From: an uncultured Acetobacteraceae bacterium
Lineage (GTDB): Bacteria; Pseudomonadota; Alphaproteobacteria; Acetobacterales; Acetobacteraceae
Direction: 5' to 3'
Length of the DNA: 58,355 bases
NCBI GenBank assembly: GCA_943912335.1
Contig: CALTUD010000026.1
Span: 1-58,355, forward strand
A model generated the notes under the pieces. That model did not search any database, was not told the DNA's origin, and worked only from the letters and a program-made list of their open reading frames with translations. Below are positions 44,003 through 51,288 of this stretch, piece by piece. Both the position numbers and the translations under genes were made by a program. The number at the start of each line of letters is the position of its first letter. The stretch's first letter is position 1.

Positions 44003-45709
44003 TCAGTAGCTGTGGCCGGCGAGCATGGAGACATGCTCGGCCAGGGGCCCCAGGGACAAAGCGGGCAGGAATTGCAGGCCGCCCAGGATCAGGATCACGC
44101 CGGCGAGCAGGCCCACGAACAGGGCGCCGTCGGTCGGGAACGTGCCCTGGCCGGGCGGCGCGGAGGGCTTGGCCGCAAGCGAACCGGCGATCGCCAGAAC
44201 CGGCACCAGAAAGGCGAACCGGCCCAGCAGCATGGCGACGGCCAGGCCGTAATCCAGCAGGGGCGTGTCGGCGGACAGGCCGGCGAACGCGCTGCCGTTA
44301 TTGGCCGTGGCCGAGGTCCAGGCATACAGCATCTCGCTCAGGCCATGCGGGCCGGCATTGGCGAGCGAGCCGAGACCGGATGCGGTGCAGAGCGAGATCG
44401 CGGCGCCGCCCAGGATGCACAACGGCAGGATCAGCACCGCCAGCATGGCCAGCTTCACCTCGCGCGCACCGATCTTCTTGCCGAGATATTCCGGCGTGCG
44501 GCCGACCATCAGACCGGCCACGAACACGGCCATGATCGCGAACACGACGATGCCGTAGAGCCCCGAACCGACGCCGCCCGGCACCACCTCGCCAAGCTGC
44601 ATCAGGAACATCGCGACCAGACCGCCGAGCGGCATCAGGCTGTCATGCGCCGCGATCACGGCACCCGTGGACGTCCCGGTGGTGGTGGACGCGAACACGG
44701 AGGAGAGCGCGATGCCGAACCGCACCTCTTTGCCTTCCATGTTGCCGCCCTGAACGCCGAGCGCGTGCAGCAGCGGGTTGCCGGCGGCCTCGGCGGCGTA
44801 GAGCAGCACGGAGAACAGGCCCAGAAGCACGACCATGGTGATCAGCAGCGCGATGCCGTCGCGCACGCGTTCGGCGATCACGCCGAACGCGACCGGCATA
44901 GCGAACGGGATCAGCAGCAGCGACCAGTTCTCCAGAAGATCGGACAGCACGCCGGGATTCTCGAACGGATGGGCTGCATTGGCATTGAAGAACCCGCCGC
45001 CATTGGTGCCGAGATTCTTGATCGCTTCCTGAAGCGCCACCGGCCCGAGCGCGATCACCTGCTTCACGCCCTCGAGCGTGGTGACGGTGGTGCTGGCCTG
45101 AAGCGTATCCGGCACGCCGAGCGCGATCAGCGCGATCGCCACCAGAACGGAGAGCGGGATCAGCAGGTGCAGCGTGATTCGCGTGATGTCGACCCACGCA
45201 TTGCCGAGACCGTTCGCGCCGGAGCCCTTGCGGAACGCGCGCGACACCGCGAAGGCGGCCGCGATGCCGACGGCTGCGCTCAGGAAGTTGTGCGATGTCA
45301 GGCCGAGCATCTGCGAGAACGGGCTCAGCGTCGTTTCGCCCGCATAGGCCTGCCAGTTGGTGTTGGTCAGGAACGAGATCGCCGTATTGAAGGCGAGTCT
45401 CGGCGACATGCCCGACAAACCCAGCGGATTCATCGGCAGGTAGTACTGACCGCGCAGCACTGCGTAGAGCAGAACGAAATGCATGACGCTGAACGCGATC
45501 AGCGCCGAGACATAGCCGCGCCAGCCCATCGAGGCGTTGGCGCGTATGCCGCAGGCGGCGAAGAGGCCGCGCTCCACCGGCGCCAGCACCGGCGAGAACA
45601 GCGTGCGTTCGCCAGTGGCGATGCGGGCGATGAATCGGCCGAGGGGCAGGGCCAGCAAAGCCGGCACCAGCAGCACGACGAGGATCTGCGCGAGACCGGA
45701 GACGGTCAT
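44003..45709 (-). CDS. kdpA: Potassium-transporting ATPase K+-binding subunit KdpA
   Basis: A 568-residue membrane protein with about ten helices, resembling four fused K+-channel subunits. Selectivity-filter-like segments are seen (TNTNWQAYAGE, NLGTNGGGFFNANAAHPF, TTTGTSTGAV, TATANNGSAFAGL). It binds K+ and forms the entry channel of KdpFABC. It lies 13 bp after kdpF and 23 bp before kdpB. Confidence 0.97.
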   Translation of the reverse strand: MTVSGLAQILVVLLVPALLALPLGRFIARIATGERTLFSPVLAPVERGLFAACGIRANASMGWRGYVSALIAFSVMHFVLLYAVLRGQYYLPMNPLGLSGMSPRLAFNTAISFLTNTNWQAYAGETTLSPFSQMLGLTSHNFLSAAVGIAAAFAVSRAFRKGSGANGLGNAWVDITRITLHLLIPLSVLVAIALIALGVPDTLQASTTVTTLEGVKQVIALGPVALQEAIKNLGTNGGGFFNANAAHPFENPGVLSDLLENWSLLLIPFAMPVAFGVIAERVRDGIALLITMVVLLGLFSVLLYAAEAAGNPLLHALGVQGGNMEGKEVRFGIALSSVFASTTTGTSTGAVIAAHDSLMPLGGLVAMFLMQLGEVVPGGVGSGLYGIVVFAIMAVFVAGLMVGRTPEYLGKKIGAREVKLAMLAVLILPLCILGGAAISLCTASGLGSLANAGPHGLSEMLYAWTSATANNGSAFAGLSADTPLLDYGLAVAMLLGRFAFLVPVLAIAGSLAAKPSAPPGQGTFPTDGALFVGLLAGVILILGGLQFLPALSLGPLAEHVSMLAGHSY

Positions 45710-45722
45710 GATGCCGCTCCCG

Positions 45723-45809
45723 TCACAGATCTTCCGGACGCAGCAGCGCCCAGAGCAGATAGAAGAACAAGGCCGACGACACGATGCCGCCCAGGATGAG
45801 ATCGAGCAT
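45723..45809 (-). CDS. kdpF: Potassium-transporting ATPase subunit KdpF
   Basis: A 28-residue single-helix peptide: MLDLILGGIVSSALFFYLLW then ALLRPEDL. The hydrophobic helix followed by LLRPE before the stop is the classic KdpF pattern. It stabilises the KdpABC complex in the membrane. It lies directly upstream of kdpA and 8 bp after another micro-ORF. Confidence 0.92.
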   Translation of the reverse strand: MLDLILGGIVSSALFFYLLWALLRPEDL

Positions 45810-45817
45810 GGCGGGGC

Positions 45818-45901
45818 TCAGATCCGATCGCAGAAGGAGGCGTAGGCCACCATCAGCAGCAGGCCGGCCGAGCCGGCGACGAGAAGCAGAAGATCGACCA
45901 T
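45818..45901 (-). CDS. Membrane micropeptide upstream of kdpF
   Basis: A 27-residue ORF: a hydrophobic helix (MVDLLLLVAGSAGLLLMVAY) followed by ASFCDRI. It is the first ORF of the kdp transcript, ending 8 bp before kdpF. The shape (one membrane helix with a Y-x3-CDR end) recalls small unannotated ORFs I associate with kdp operons elsewhere. It may be a second accessory peptide of the Kdp complex or a leader peptide. No strong ribosome site is visible. Confidence 0.6.
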   Translation of the reverse strand: MVDLLLLVAGSAGLLLMVAYASFCDRI

Positions 45902-45912
45902 GAAACGGTGCA

Positions 45913-45943
45913 CCGGTGTTCAGGTGGAAATGGTGAACACCGG
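45913..45943. promoter_or_regulatory. Inverted repeat in the kdp leader
   Basis: CCGGTGTTCA (45913-45922), eleven bases, TGAACACCGG (45934-45943): perfect 10-bp arms, 12 bp before the first micro-ORF start. In RNA it would form a stable hairpin just before the first start codon of the kdp mRNA; as DNA it could be an operator. Confidence 0.6.
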
Positions 45944-45957
45944 ACTAGGGCGGAACC

Positions 45958-46008
45958 GCGTAAAGGCGCGATGCGTGTTCCGAAGCGGGAGCGTAAAGGC
46001 GGTATAAA
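45958..46008 (-). promoter_or_regulatory. Probable KdpE-binding region of the kdp promoter
   Basis: On the minus strand, TTTATAC-CGCC-TTTAC (46008 to 45993) closely resembles the E. coli KdpE site as I recall it (TTTATAC, four bases, TTTAC). An 11-bp direct repeat, GCGTAAAGGCG on the plus strand, occurs at 45991-46001 and again at 45958-45968, exactly 33 bp apart (about three helix turns), suggesting two KdpE dimers. Confidence 0.65.
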
Positions 46009-46039
46009 GGTCGGCGGGTGCTGGGATGACGATGGGTGT

Positions 46040-46157
46040 CTTCTTTTTCTGAAGAAAAAGAAGCAAAAAGACTTCTATCCGTTTGGTTCACGGCTGATCG
46101 GCGAGGGCAGTGCCCAAACGGACAAAAGTTCTTTGGTTCTTTCTTTCAAGAAAGAAT
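46040..46157 (+). repeat. Composite palindromic AT-rich repeat, copy 3
   Basis: Hairpin A at 46040-46063 (arms CTTCTTTTTC and GAAAAAGAAG around TGAA), then ATCCGTTTGG (to 46086), a ~27-bp middle, CCAAACGG (from 46114), ACAAAAGTTCTTTG, and hairpin C at 46136-46157. It lies between the kdp promoter and the 3' end of the methyltransferase-like gene, 36 bp beyond that gene's stop. Confidence 0.88.
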
Positions 46158-46192
46158 GGATCTTCCATCGCTCCTGGAAAGCAAAGGCAGAT

Positions 46193-47008
46193 TCAGTTCC
46201 CGATCTTACGGAACTTCAGAACGAAATTGTCCGCCTCGCCGATCGCTTCGTATTTCGCATGGTCCGTGGCACCCAGGGCATAGGTCGGCGGCAGGGTCCA
46301 GACGCCTTTCGGGTGCTCGGCATCGTCGCGCGGATTGGCATCGATCTCCGACGTGCCGACCAGCTTGAAACCGGCCTTCTCGATCAGCGCGATCGCGTAG
46401 TCCTGCCGCACATAGCCGTTCTCCGCCTTCGGGTCCTGCGGCGATCTCGTGTTGGCGCGATGGTCCTCCACGCCGAGGATGCCGCCCGGCTTCAGCACGG
46501 CGTGGATGCCGCGCAGCACCGCTTCCGTATCGCCGGCTTCCATCCAGTTGTGCAGGTTGCGGAAGGTGAGGACGATATCGGCGCTGTCCGCCGGCCCGAG
46601 ATCGGTGTCGTGCGCGCCGAGCCTGGTGGTGTGGATGCGATCGTAATCGGCCGGATGCGCCGCAAGCATCGCCTGGAAGTCCGGCGACAGGGCGAAATGC
46701 CGTTCCGTCCGGTCGCCGTCCTGCGGACCCATGGCGAGGGTGTAGCGGCCATGATCGCGCAGCAGCGGCGCCAGGATCTGCGTCCAGTAGCCGCCGCCGG
46801 GCCAGATCTCGATCACCGACGATTCCGGGGTCACGCCGAAGAAACTCAGCTCCTCGACCGGATGCCGCGCCGGATCGCGGGCGATCATCTTCGGCGTCCG
46901 GTCCGGCGAGGCGACGGCCTGCGACAGGGCCGGATCGGGCGCGGCGCGCGCCGCCTGGACGCTCGCCAGAACGCACAGGGCGCCGAAAAGGGAAGCGGAA
47001 ACGCGCAT
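46193..47008 (-). CDS. Exported class I methyltransferase-like protein
   Basis: A 271-residue protein with an N-terminal signal peptide (cleavage near ARA/AP, residue 22). Residues ~60-230 show a Rossmann methyltransferase pattern: VIEIWPGGGYWTQILAPLL (motif I), DIVLTFRNLHNWM (motif IV) and VLKPGGILGVEDHRA. It resembles a family of predicted exported methyltransferases. SAM in the periplasm would be unusual, so it may bind another ligand or act before export. It is separated from the kdp promoter by repeat copy 3. Confidence 0.8.
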   Translation of the reverse strand: MRVSASLFGALCVLASVQAARAAPDPALSQAVASPDRTPKMIARDPARHPVEELSFFGVTPESSVIEIWPGGGYWTQILAPLLRDHGRYTLAMGPQDGDRTERHFALSPDFQAMLAAHPADYDRIHTTRLGAHDTDLGPADSADIVLTFRNLHNWMEAGDTEAVLRGIHAVLKPGGILGVEDHRANTRSPQDPKAENGYVRQDYAIALIEKAGFKLVGTSEIDANPRDDAEHPKGVWTLPPTYALGATDHAKYEAIGEADNFVLKFRKIGN

Positions 47009-47111
47009 GGAACGGCTCCTCGGGCCGGTGAAGCGAGGAAGCTAGCCCGGATGTCCCGTTCCGCCGCCTGACCTGCTCGTTACGATTGCGTCACGCCACG
47101 TTTCGGCCTGG

Positions 47112-48014
47112 TTACGGTCTGTCCGGCCACCCGTTCTGCGGCGGTGGAAACACCAGACGCGCGCCCGGGGTCACGGACGGGTTCATCTGCTGCACCTGCG
47201 TGAAAGGCGGCGCATCGGCACCGGCATAAACGCGCCGATAAAGGGAGAGCAGGCTGTCTCCCGGCTGCGCCCGCATCAGCAGATCGGCATGCCGTCCCCG
47301 CTGGTTCACGGCCTGGCCGGGCTGGAATTCCGTCGGCGGCGGCACGGGCCGGGCTGGCTGTGGATGCGGCCCGAACAACAGCAGGGCTCCGGCCGACAGA
47401 ACCAGCAGCTACAACAGGATCAACAGAAGCGTCAGGAAAGAGCGTCGGCGCGCAGGCGGCGTCCCGGTGGCGACCAGGGCGCGGGGCTCCGCCCGGGGCG
47501 GCGCCACCAGATCCTGGCGCGGTGCGGCGACGGGCCCGGCTTCCGCCGCGTCCAGGACGGTCCGCATGGCGGCGTGCAGATGCGACAGCCCGGCCTCGTC
47601 CAGCAACGGCGAAAGGGGGCGGTTGCTGCCGAGAAGCAGAACGAGGCCGCCATGCTGCCGCGCCGCTTCCGCGGCCTGTTCCAGCTCGCGCAGCATGTCG
47701 GCGGAGAGCAGCCCCGCATCCGGCACGGCCAGCAGAAGCAGCGTGTCCCGGTCATGTCGGCCGGAAAGGGCCTGTTCCACCGTCCTGCGCAGATCGGGCG
47801 GCGTCGTGGCCGCGGCCATGACCGGGAGCAGCAGCAGGCGGGCCGGATCGGCCAGCGTGCCGATCCGTTCGAGGACCCGGTCGATATCCCGTCTGGAGCC
47901 GGTCAGGTTCGCGCCCGTGCCGGGTGGCCCGGCCAGGAATGCGGCGATCAATCGCTCCGCGACCGGTAGGACCGGCGGCGCGCTTTCGGGAGGCAACTGG
48001 CTCGGATCCGTCAT
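47112..48014 (-). pseudogene. Membrane/LysM-like gene interrupted by an in-frame TAG
   Basis: One reading frame of 301 codons split by a single TAG (plus-strand 47409-47411). The 5' part (201 residues) is a cytoplasmic region, ending SFLTLLLILL; the same frame after the TAG continues LLVLSAGALLLFGPHP, completing a membrane helix, and ends with a LysM-like domain (AQPGDSLLSLYRRVY, then FTQVQQMNPSVTPGARLVFP). So the TAG falls in the middle of the helix. The N-terminal part (DADGLL-type helices, ADMLRELEQAAEAARQHGGL) is not recognised but recalls an ATPase-like fold without Walker motifs. A nonsense mutation, an assembly error or readthrough are all possible. Confidence 0.7.
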
Positions 48015-48071
48015 CGCGGGCCGATCCTATCAGCGGATCGGCGCCAGCGGAAACTCAGCGCCTCGGGAAAC

Positions 48072-48617
48072 TCAGGGCATCGGGATCGACAGGCTCATCC
48101 CGCCGCCCGGACGGCGACGATTGTTCTTGTCGCTTTCCAGGTTGGAACCGGCGGAGAACCCGTCGCCGGAGAAATGATCCTTGTTGCCGTAGAAGCTTGG
48201 GCCGACGCTGGCCTGTTGCTGCGCGGCGAGGGTCTGTGCGTCCGGGCCCGGCGCGTCCACGTCCTGGTCCGGCAGCGGTGCCGGACGCATCGCGGTGGCG
48301 TGCGCCTGGATCACCGGAACCGTGCCATGCAGGCGGCCGCCTCCGGAATCGCTCATCGCGGTGGCGAGGCTGGCGGTGTCGATGGTCTGGAGCTGGAGAC
48401 GGCTGACGCGACGCACCGGTTTCGGTGCCGCCGGCGCAGGCTGCGCCTCGATGGTCGCGGGGTCGGACGGCAGTGCGGTGCTATCCGCCGGGATCGCCGT
48501 GCCGATATTCACCGTCGGCAGCGCATCCGGCGAAGACGACGCCCAGGCGGAACCGGAGAGCAACCCGGTCGCAGCAGCGAAGGCGGCGAGATGCCGCAGA
48601 ACGGGCCTCGAACGCAT
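48072..48617 (-). CDS. Secreted protein of unknown function
   Basis: A 181-residue protein from ATG 48617 (an upstream ATG at 48653 adds 12 residues without a signal). Signal peptide to about residue 26 (AWA). The mature part is Pro/Ala/Asp-rich and low complexity, with SFYGNKDHFSGDGFSAGSN and an arginine run (NNRRRPGGGMSL) near the end. No domain recognised. It lies 57 bp before the broken LysM-like gene and may share its transcript. Confidence 0.6.
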   Translation of the reverse strand: MRSRPVLRHLAAFAAATGLLSGSAWASSSPDALPTVNIGTAIPADSTALPSDPATIEAQPAPAAPKPVRRVSRLQLQTIDTASLATAMSDSGGGRLHGTVPVIQAHATAMRPAPLPDQDVDAPGPDAQTLAAQQQASVGPSFYGNKDHFSGDGFSAGSNLESDKNNRRRPGGGMSLSIPMP

Positions 48618-49031
48618 GGTCGTGATCCGGCTGGAGGGAACCGCTTCGGTCATGACGACAATGTGAGCGATGGCGCGACACGCCGCAACGAGAAAACAGG
48701 ATCTGTTACAGGGCGATTCCGAATGTGATCACGCCCAGCGGTCCAGAAGGCTGCCGCGCGCGCCCGGAACCGAGGCGGCGCGCGCCGTTTCTGGCGGGTT
48801 TCGCGCGGTGTCGGCGTTGGCGTGACGGGACGCGCCAGCAGCGGCTGGACCGGCGGACGAGGCCGCACCGGTGCGCGCCGGGCGATCCGGCACCGAGAAC
48901 GATTGGAGGGAGGAGTTGGCGATCATGCCGGTGCAGGGTACGCCGCGACCGGTTACCGAACGGTTAATGCCGCGTCGTTCTCGCGACGATGGACGGGCGG
49001 CGCCCCGGGAAGAGCGCCGCCCTTTCCGGGT
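48618..49031 (-). other. Gene-poor stretch before the glycolytic operon
   Basis: About 410 bp. A 65-residue minus-strand ORF (48729-48926, ending GSLLDRWA) lacks a ribosome site and is Ala/Arg/Pro-rich, so I do not call it. The region near 48940-48965 has a small ACCGGTTACC/ACGGTTAAT pattern without clear symmetry. The pgk terminator lies at the right edge. Confidence 0.45.
48995..49022 (-). terminator. Probable terminator of the tkt-like-gap-pgk operon
   Basis: GGGCGGCGC (48995-49003), ten-base loop, GCGCCGCCC (49014-49022): perfect 9-bp stem 9 bp after the pgk stop. There is no good T-run on the minus strand, so it may act with Rho or mainly as an mRNA 3' stabiliser. Confidence 0.5.
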
Positions 49032-50261
49032 TCAGGTCGGCAGGGCGATGCCGCGCAGGGCGGTCAGGGCCTGGATGCCCGGCAGGGTCTTGCCTTCCAG
49101 CCATTCCAGGAACGCGCCGCCTGCGGTGCTGACATAGGAGAACTGGTCGGCCACGCCGGCATGGCGCAGCGCCGACACCGTATCGCCGCCGCCCGCCACC
49201 GAGCGCAGCGTACCGGCCTTGGTCAGCTCCGCCACCGCGCGCGCCAGCGTGTTGGTGCCGACATCGAACGGCGCGATCTCGAACGCGCCCAGCGGCCCGT
49301 TCCAGACCAGCGTGCGCAGCTTCGCCACTTCGGCGGCGAGCGTCGCCACCGTCAGCGGGCCGGCATCCAGGATCATGGTGTCGGCCGGCACGGCATCGAT
49401 GCCCACCGTGTCGTTGGCGGCATTGGCCTTGAACTCGCGGGCCACCACAGCATCCACCGGCAGCAGGATGCGGCAGCCGCGCGCTTCAGCCTGCGCCATG
49501 ATCGCCCGCGCCGTGTCGTGCATGTCGGCTTCCTGCAGCGACTTGCCGACATTCACGCCCTGGGCGGCCAGGAAGGTGTTGGCCATCGCGCCGCCGATGA
49601 TCAGCACGTCGACCTTGGCCAGGATGTTGCCGATCAGGTCGAGCTTGGTGGAGATCTTGGCGCCGCCGATCACGGCCCCCACCGGACGCTCCGGGTTCTC
49701 CAGCGCCAGCGTCAGCGCGTCCAGCTCGGCCTGCATCAGGCGTCCGGCATGGGCCGGAAGATGTTGCGCCACGCCCTCGGTCGAGGCATGGGCGCGATGG
49801 GCCGCCGAGAAGGCGTCATTGACGTAGATGTCGGCGAGCGACGCGAGCGCGCGCGACAGGTCCGGGTCGTTGGCTTCCTCGCCGGCATGGTAGCGGGTGT
49901 TTTCCAGCACCAGCACCTCGCCGTCCTTGAGCGCGGCCACCGCCGTCTCGGCGTCCGGACCGATGCAGTCGGCCGCGAAATGCACCGGATGACCCAGCAC
50001 GGTGGCCATCGCCTCGCGCACCGGCGCCAGCGACATCTCCGGCACGCGCTTGCCCTTCGGTCGGTCGAAATGGCTGACCACGATCACCCGCGCGCCCTTG
50101 TCGGCCAGTTCGCGGATGGTCGGCGCCAGGCGCTCGATGCGGGTGAGGTCGGTGATCCGCCCCTCCCGCACCGGCACGTTCAGGTCGGCCCGCAGCAGCA
50201 CGCGCTTGCCGGCACAGTCGAGGTTGTCGATCGTCCGGAAGGACGGTGCGGCTGCGGCCAT
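49032..50261 (-). CDS. pgk: Phosphoglycerate kinase
   Basis: A 409-residue glycolytic enzyme. N-terminal substrate-binding segments RVLLRADLNVP and SHFDRPKGKR, GGAKISTKLDLIGNIL in the middle, and the C-terminal nucleotide-binding GGGDTVSALRHAG with VSTAGGAFLEWLEGKTLPG are all present. It interconverts 1,3-bisphosphoglycerate and 3-phosphoglycerate. The start lies 2 bp after the gap stop. Confidence 0.97.
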   Translation of the reverse strand: MAAAAPSFRTIDNLDCAGKRVLLRADLNVPVREGRITDLTRIERLAPTIRELADKGARVIVVSHFDRPKGKRVPEMSLAPVREAMATVLGHPVHFAADCIGPDAETAVAALKDGEVLVLENTRYHAGEEANDPDLSRALASLADIYVNDAFSAAHRAHASTEGVAQHLPAHAGRLMQAELDALTLALENPERPVGAVIGGAKISTKLDLIGNILAKVDVLIIGGAMANTFLAAQGVNVGKSLQEADMHDTARAIMAQAEARGCRILLPVDAVVAREFKANAANDTVGIDAVPADTMILDAGPLTVATLAAEVAKLRTLVWNGPLGAFEIAPFDVGTNTLARAVAELTKAGTLRSVAGGGDTVSALRHAGVADQFSYVSTAGGAFLEWLEGKTLPGIQALTALRGIALPT

Positions 50262-50263
50262 GA

Positions 50264-51283
50264 TCAGAGCGCTCCGAACGCGGCGGCCGTGTCGGCCATG
50301 CGGTTGGAGAAGCCCCACTCGTTGTCGTACCAGCCACACACGCGCACCAGCTTGCCGCCGTCGATCAGCGCCGTCTGGGTCGCGTCGAACGAGCAGGACG
50401 CCTTCTGGTGGTTGAAGTCGGTCGAAACGCACGGATCGGTCGAGTAGACCAGGATGCCCTTCATGGCGCCGGCGGCGGCGTCACGGAACAGCGCGTTCAC
50501 CTCGTCCACCGAACCGGGGATCCTGCCCGGCACGAAGTCGAGCGACACCAGCGACACGTTGGGCGTCGGCACGCGGATGGCGGTGCCGTCCAGCTTGCCC
50601 TTGAGCTGCGGCAGAACCAGACCCACGGCGCGGGCGGCGCCGGTGGAGGTCGGGATCATGTTCAGCGCCGCGGCGCGGGCGCGATGCGGGTCCTTGTGCA
50701 GCGTGTCCACCGTGCGCTGGTCGCCGGTGTAGGAATGGATCGTCACCATGTAGCCGCGCTCGATGCCGAACGCGTCGTCCAGCACCTTCGCCATCGGGGC
50801 GAGGCAGTTGGTGGTGCAGGACGCGTTGGAGATGACGGTCATCTCCTTGGTGATGGTGTCCTGGTTCACGCCGAACACGATGGTCGCGTCCACGCCGTCG
50901 GCCGGAGCCGACACCAGCACCTTGCGCGCGCCGGCGGTGATCAGCTGGCTCGCGGCTTCCTTCTTGGTGAACAGGCCGGTGCATTCCATCGCCACGTCGA
51001 CGCCCTGATAGGGCACCTTGGACGGGTCGCGCTCGGCCGAAACGGTGATCGGCGCGTAGCTGCGGCCGTTCGCGGTGATGTGGATGGTGTTGCCTTCCAC
51101 GGCGATCTCGCCGGGGAAGCGGCCATGCACGCTGTCGTAGCGCAGCAGATGGGCGTTGTCGGCCACCGAGCCGAGGTCGTTGATGGCGATCACCTCGACG
51201 TCGGTGCGGCCGCTCTCGATGATGCCGCGCAGAACCAGACGGCCGATCCGTCCGAAGCCGTTGATGGCGAGCTTGACAGCCAT
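50264..51283 (-). CDS. gap: Glyceraldehyde-3-phosphate dehydrogenase
   Basis: A 339-residue enzyme. The NAD-binding start NGFGRIGR (8-15), catalytic Cys156 in SNASCTTNC, the following His in MVTIHSYTGDQ and PTSTGAARAVGLVLP are present. It oxidises glyceraldehyde-3-phosphate to 1,3-bisphosphoglycerate. Located between the transketolase-like gene (5 bp) and pgk (2 bp), a Calvin/pentose-style order frequent in alphaproteobacteria. Confidence 0.97.
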   Translation of the reverse strand: MAVKLAINGFGRIGRLVLRGIIESGRTDVEVIAINDLGSVADNAHLLRYDSVHGRFPGEIAVEGNTIHITANGRSYAPITVSAERDPSKVPYQGVDVAMECTGLFTKKEAASQLITAGARKVLVSAPADGVDATIVFGVNQDTITKEMTVISNASCTTNCLAPMAKVLDDAFGIERGYMVTIHSYTGDQRTVDTLHKDPHRARAAALNMIPTSTGAARAVGLVLPQLKGKLDGTAIRVPTPNVSLVSLDFVPGRIPGSVDEVNALFRDAAAGAMKGILVYSTDPCVSTDFNHQKASCSFDATQTALIDGGKLVRVCGWYDNEWGFSNRMADTAAAFGAL

Positions 51284-51288
51284 TGACA

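Noticed and set aside
46036..46368. Plus-strand ORF over repeat copy 3
   Set aside because: Same repeat-derived residues, running into the 3' end of the methyltransferase-like gene on the other strand.
48729..48926. 65-residue minus-strand ORF before pgk
   Set aside because: No ribosome site, biased composition and no recognisable pattern; a real small gene cannot be excluded but is not supported.
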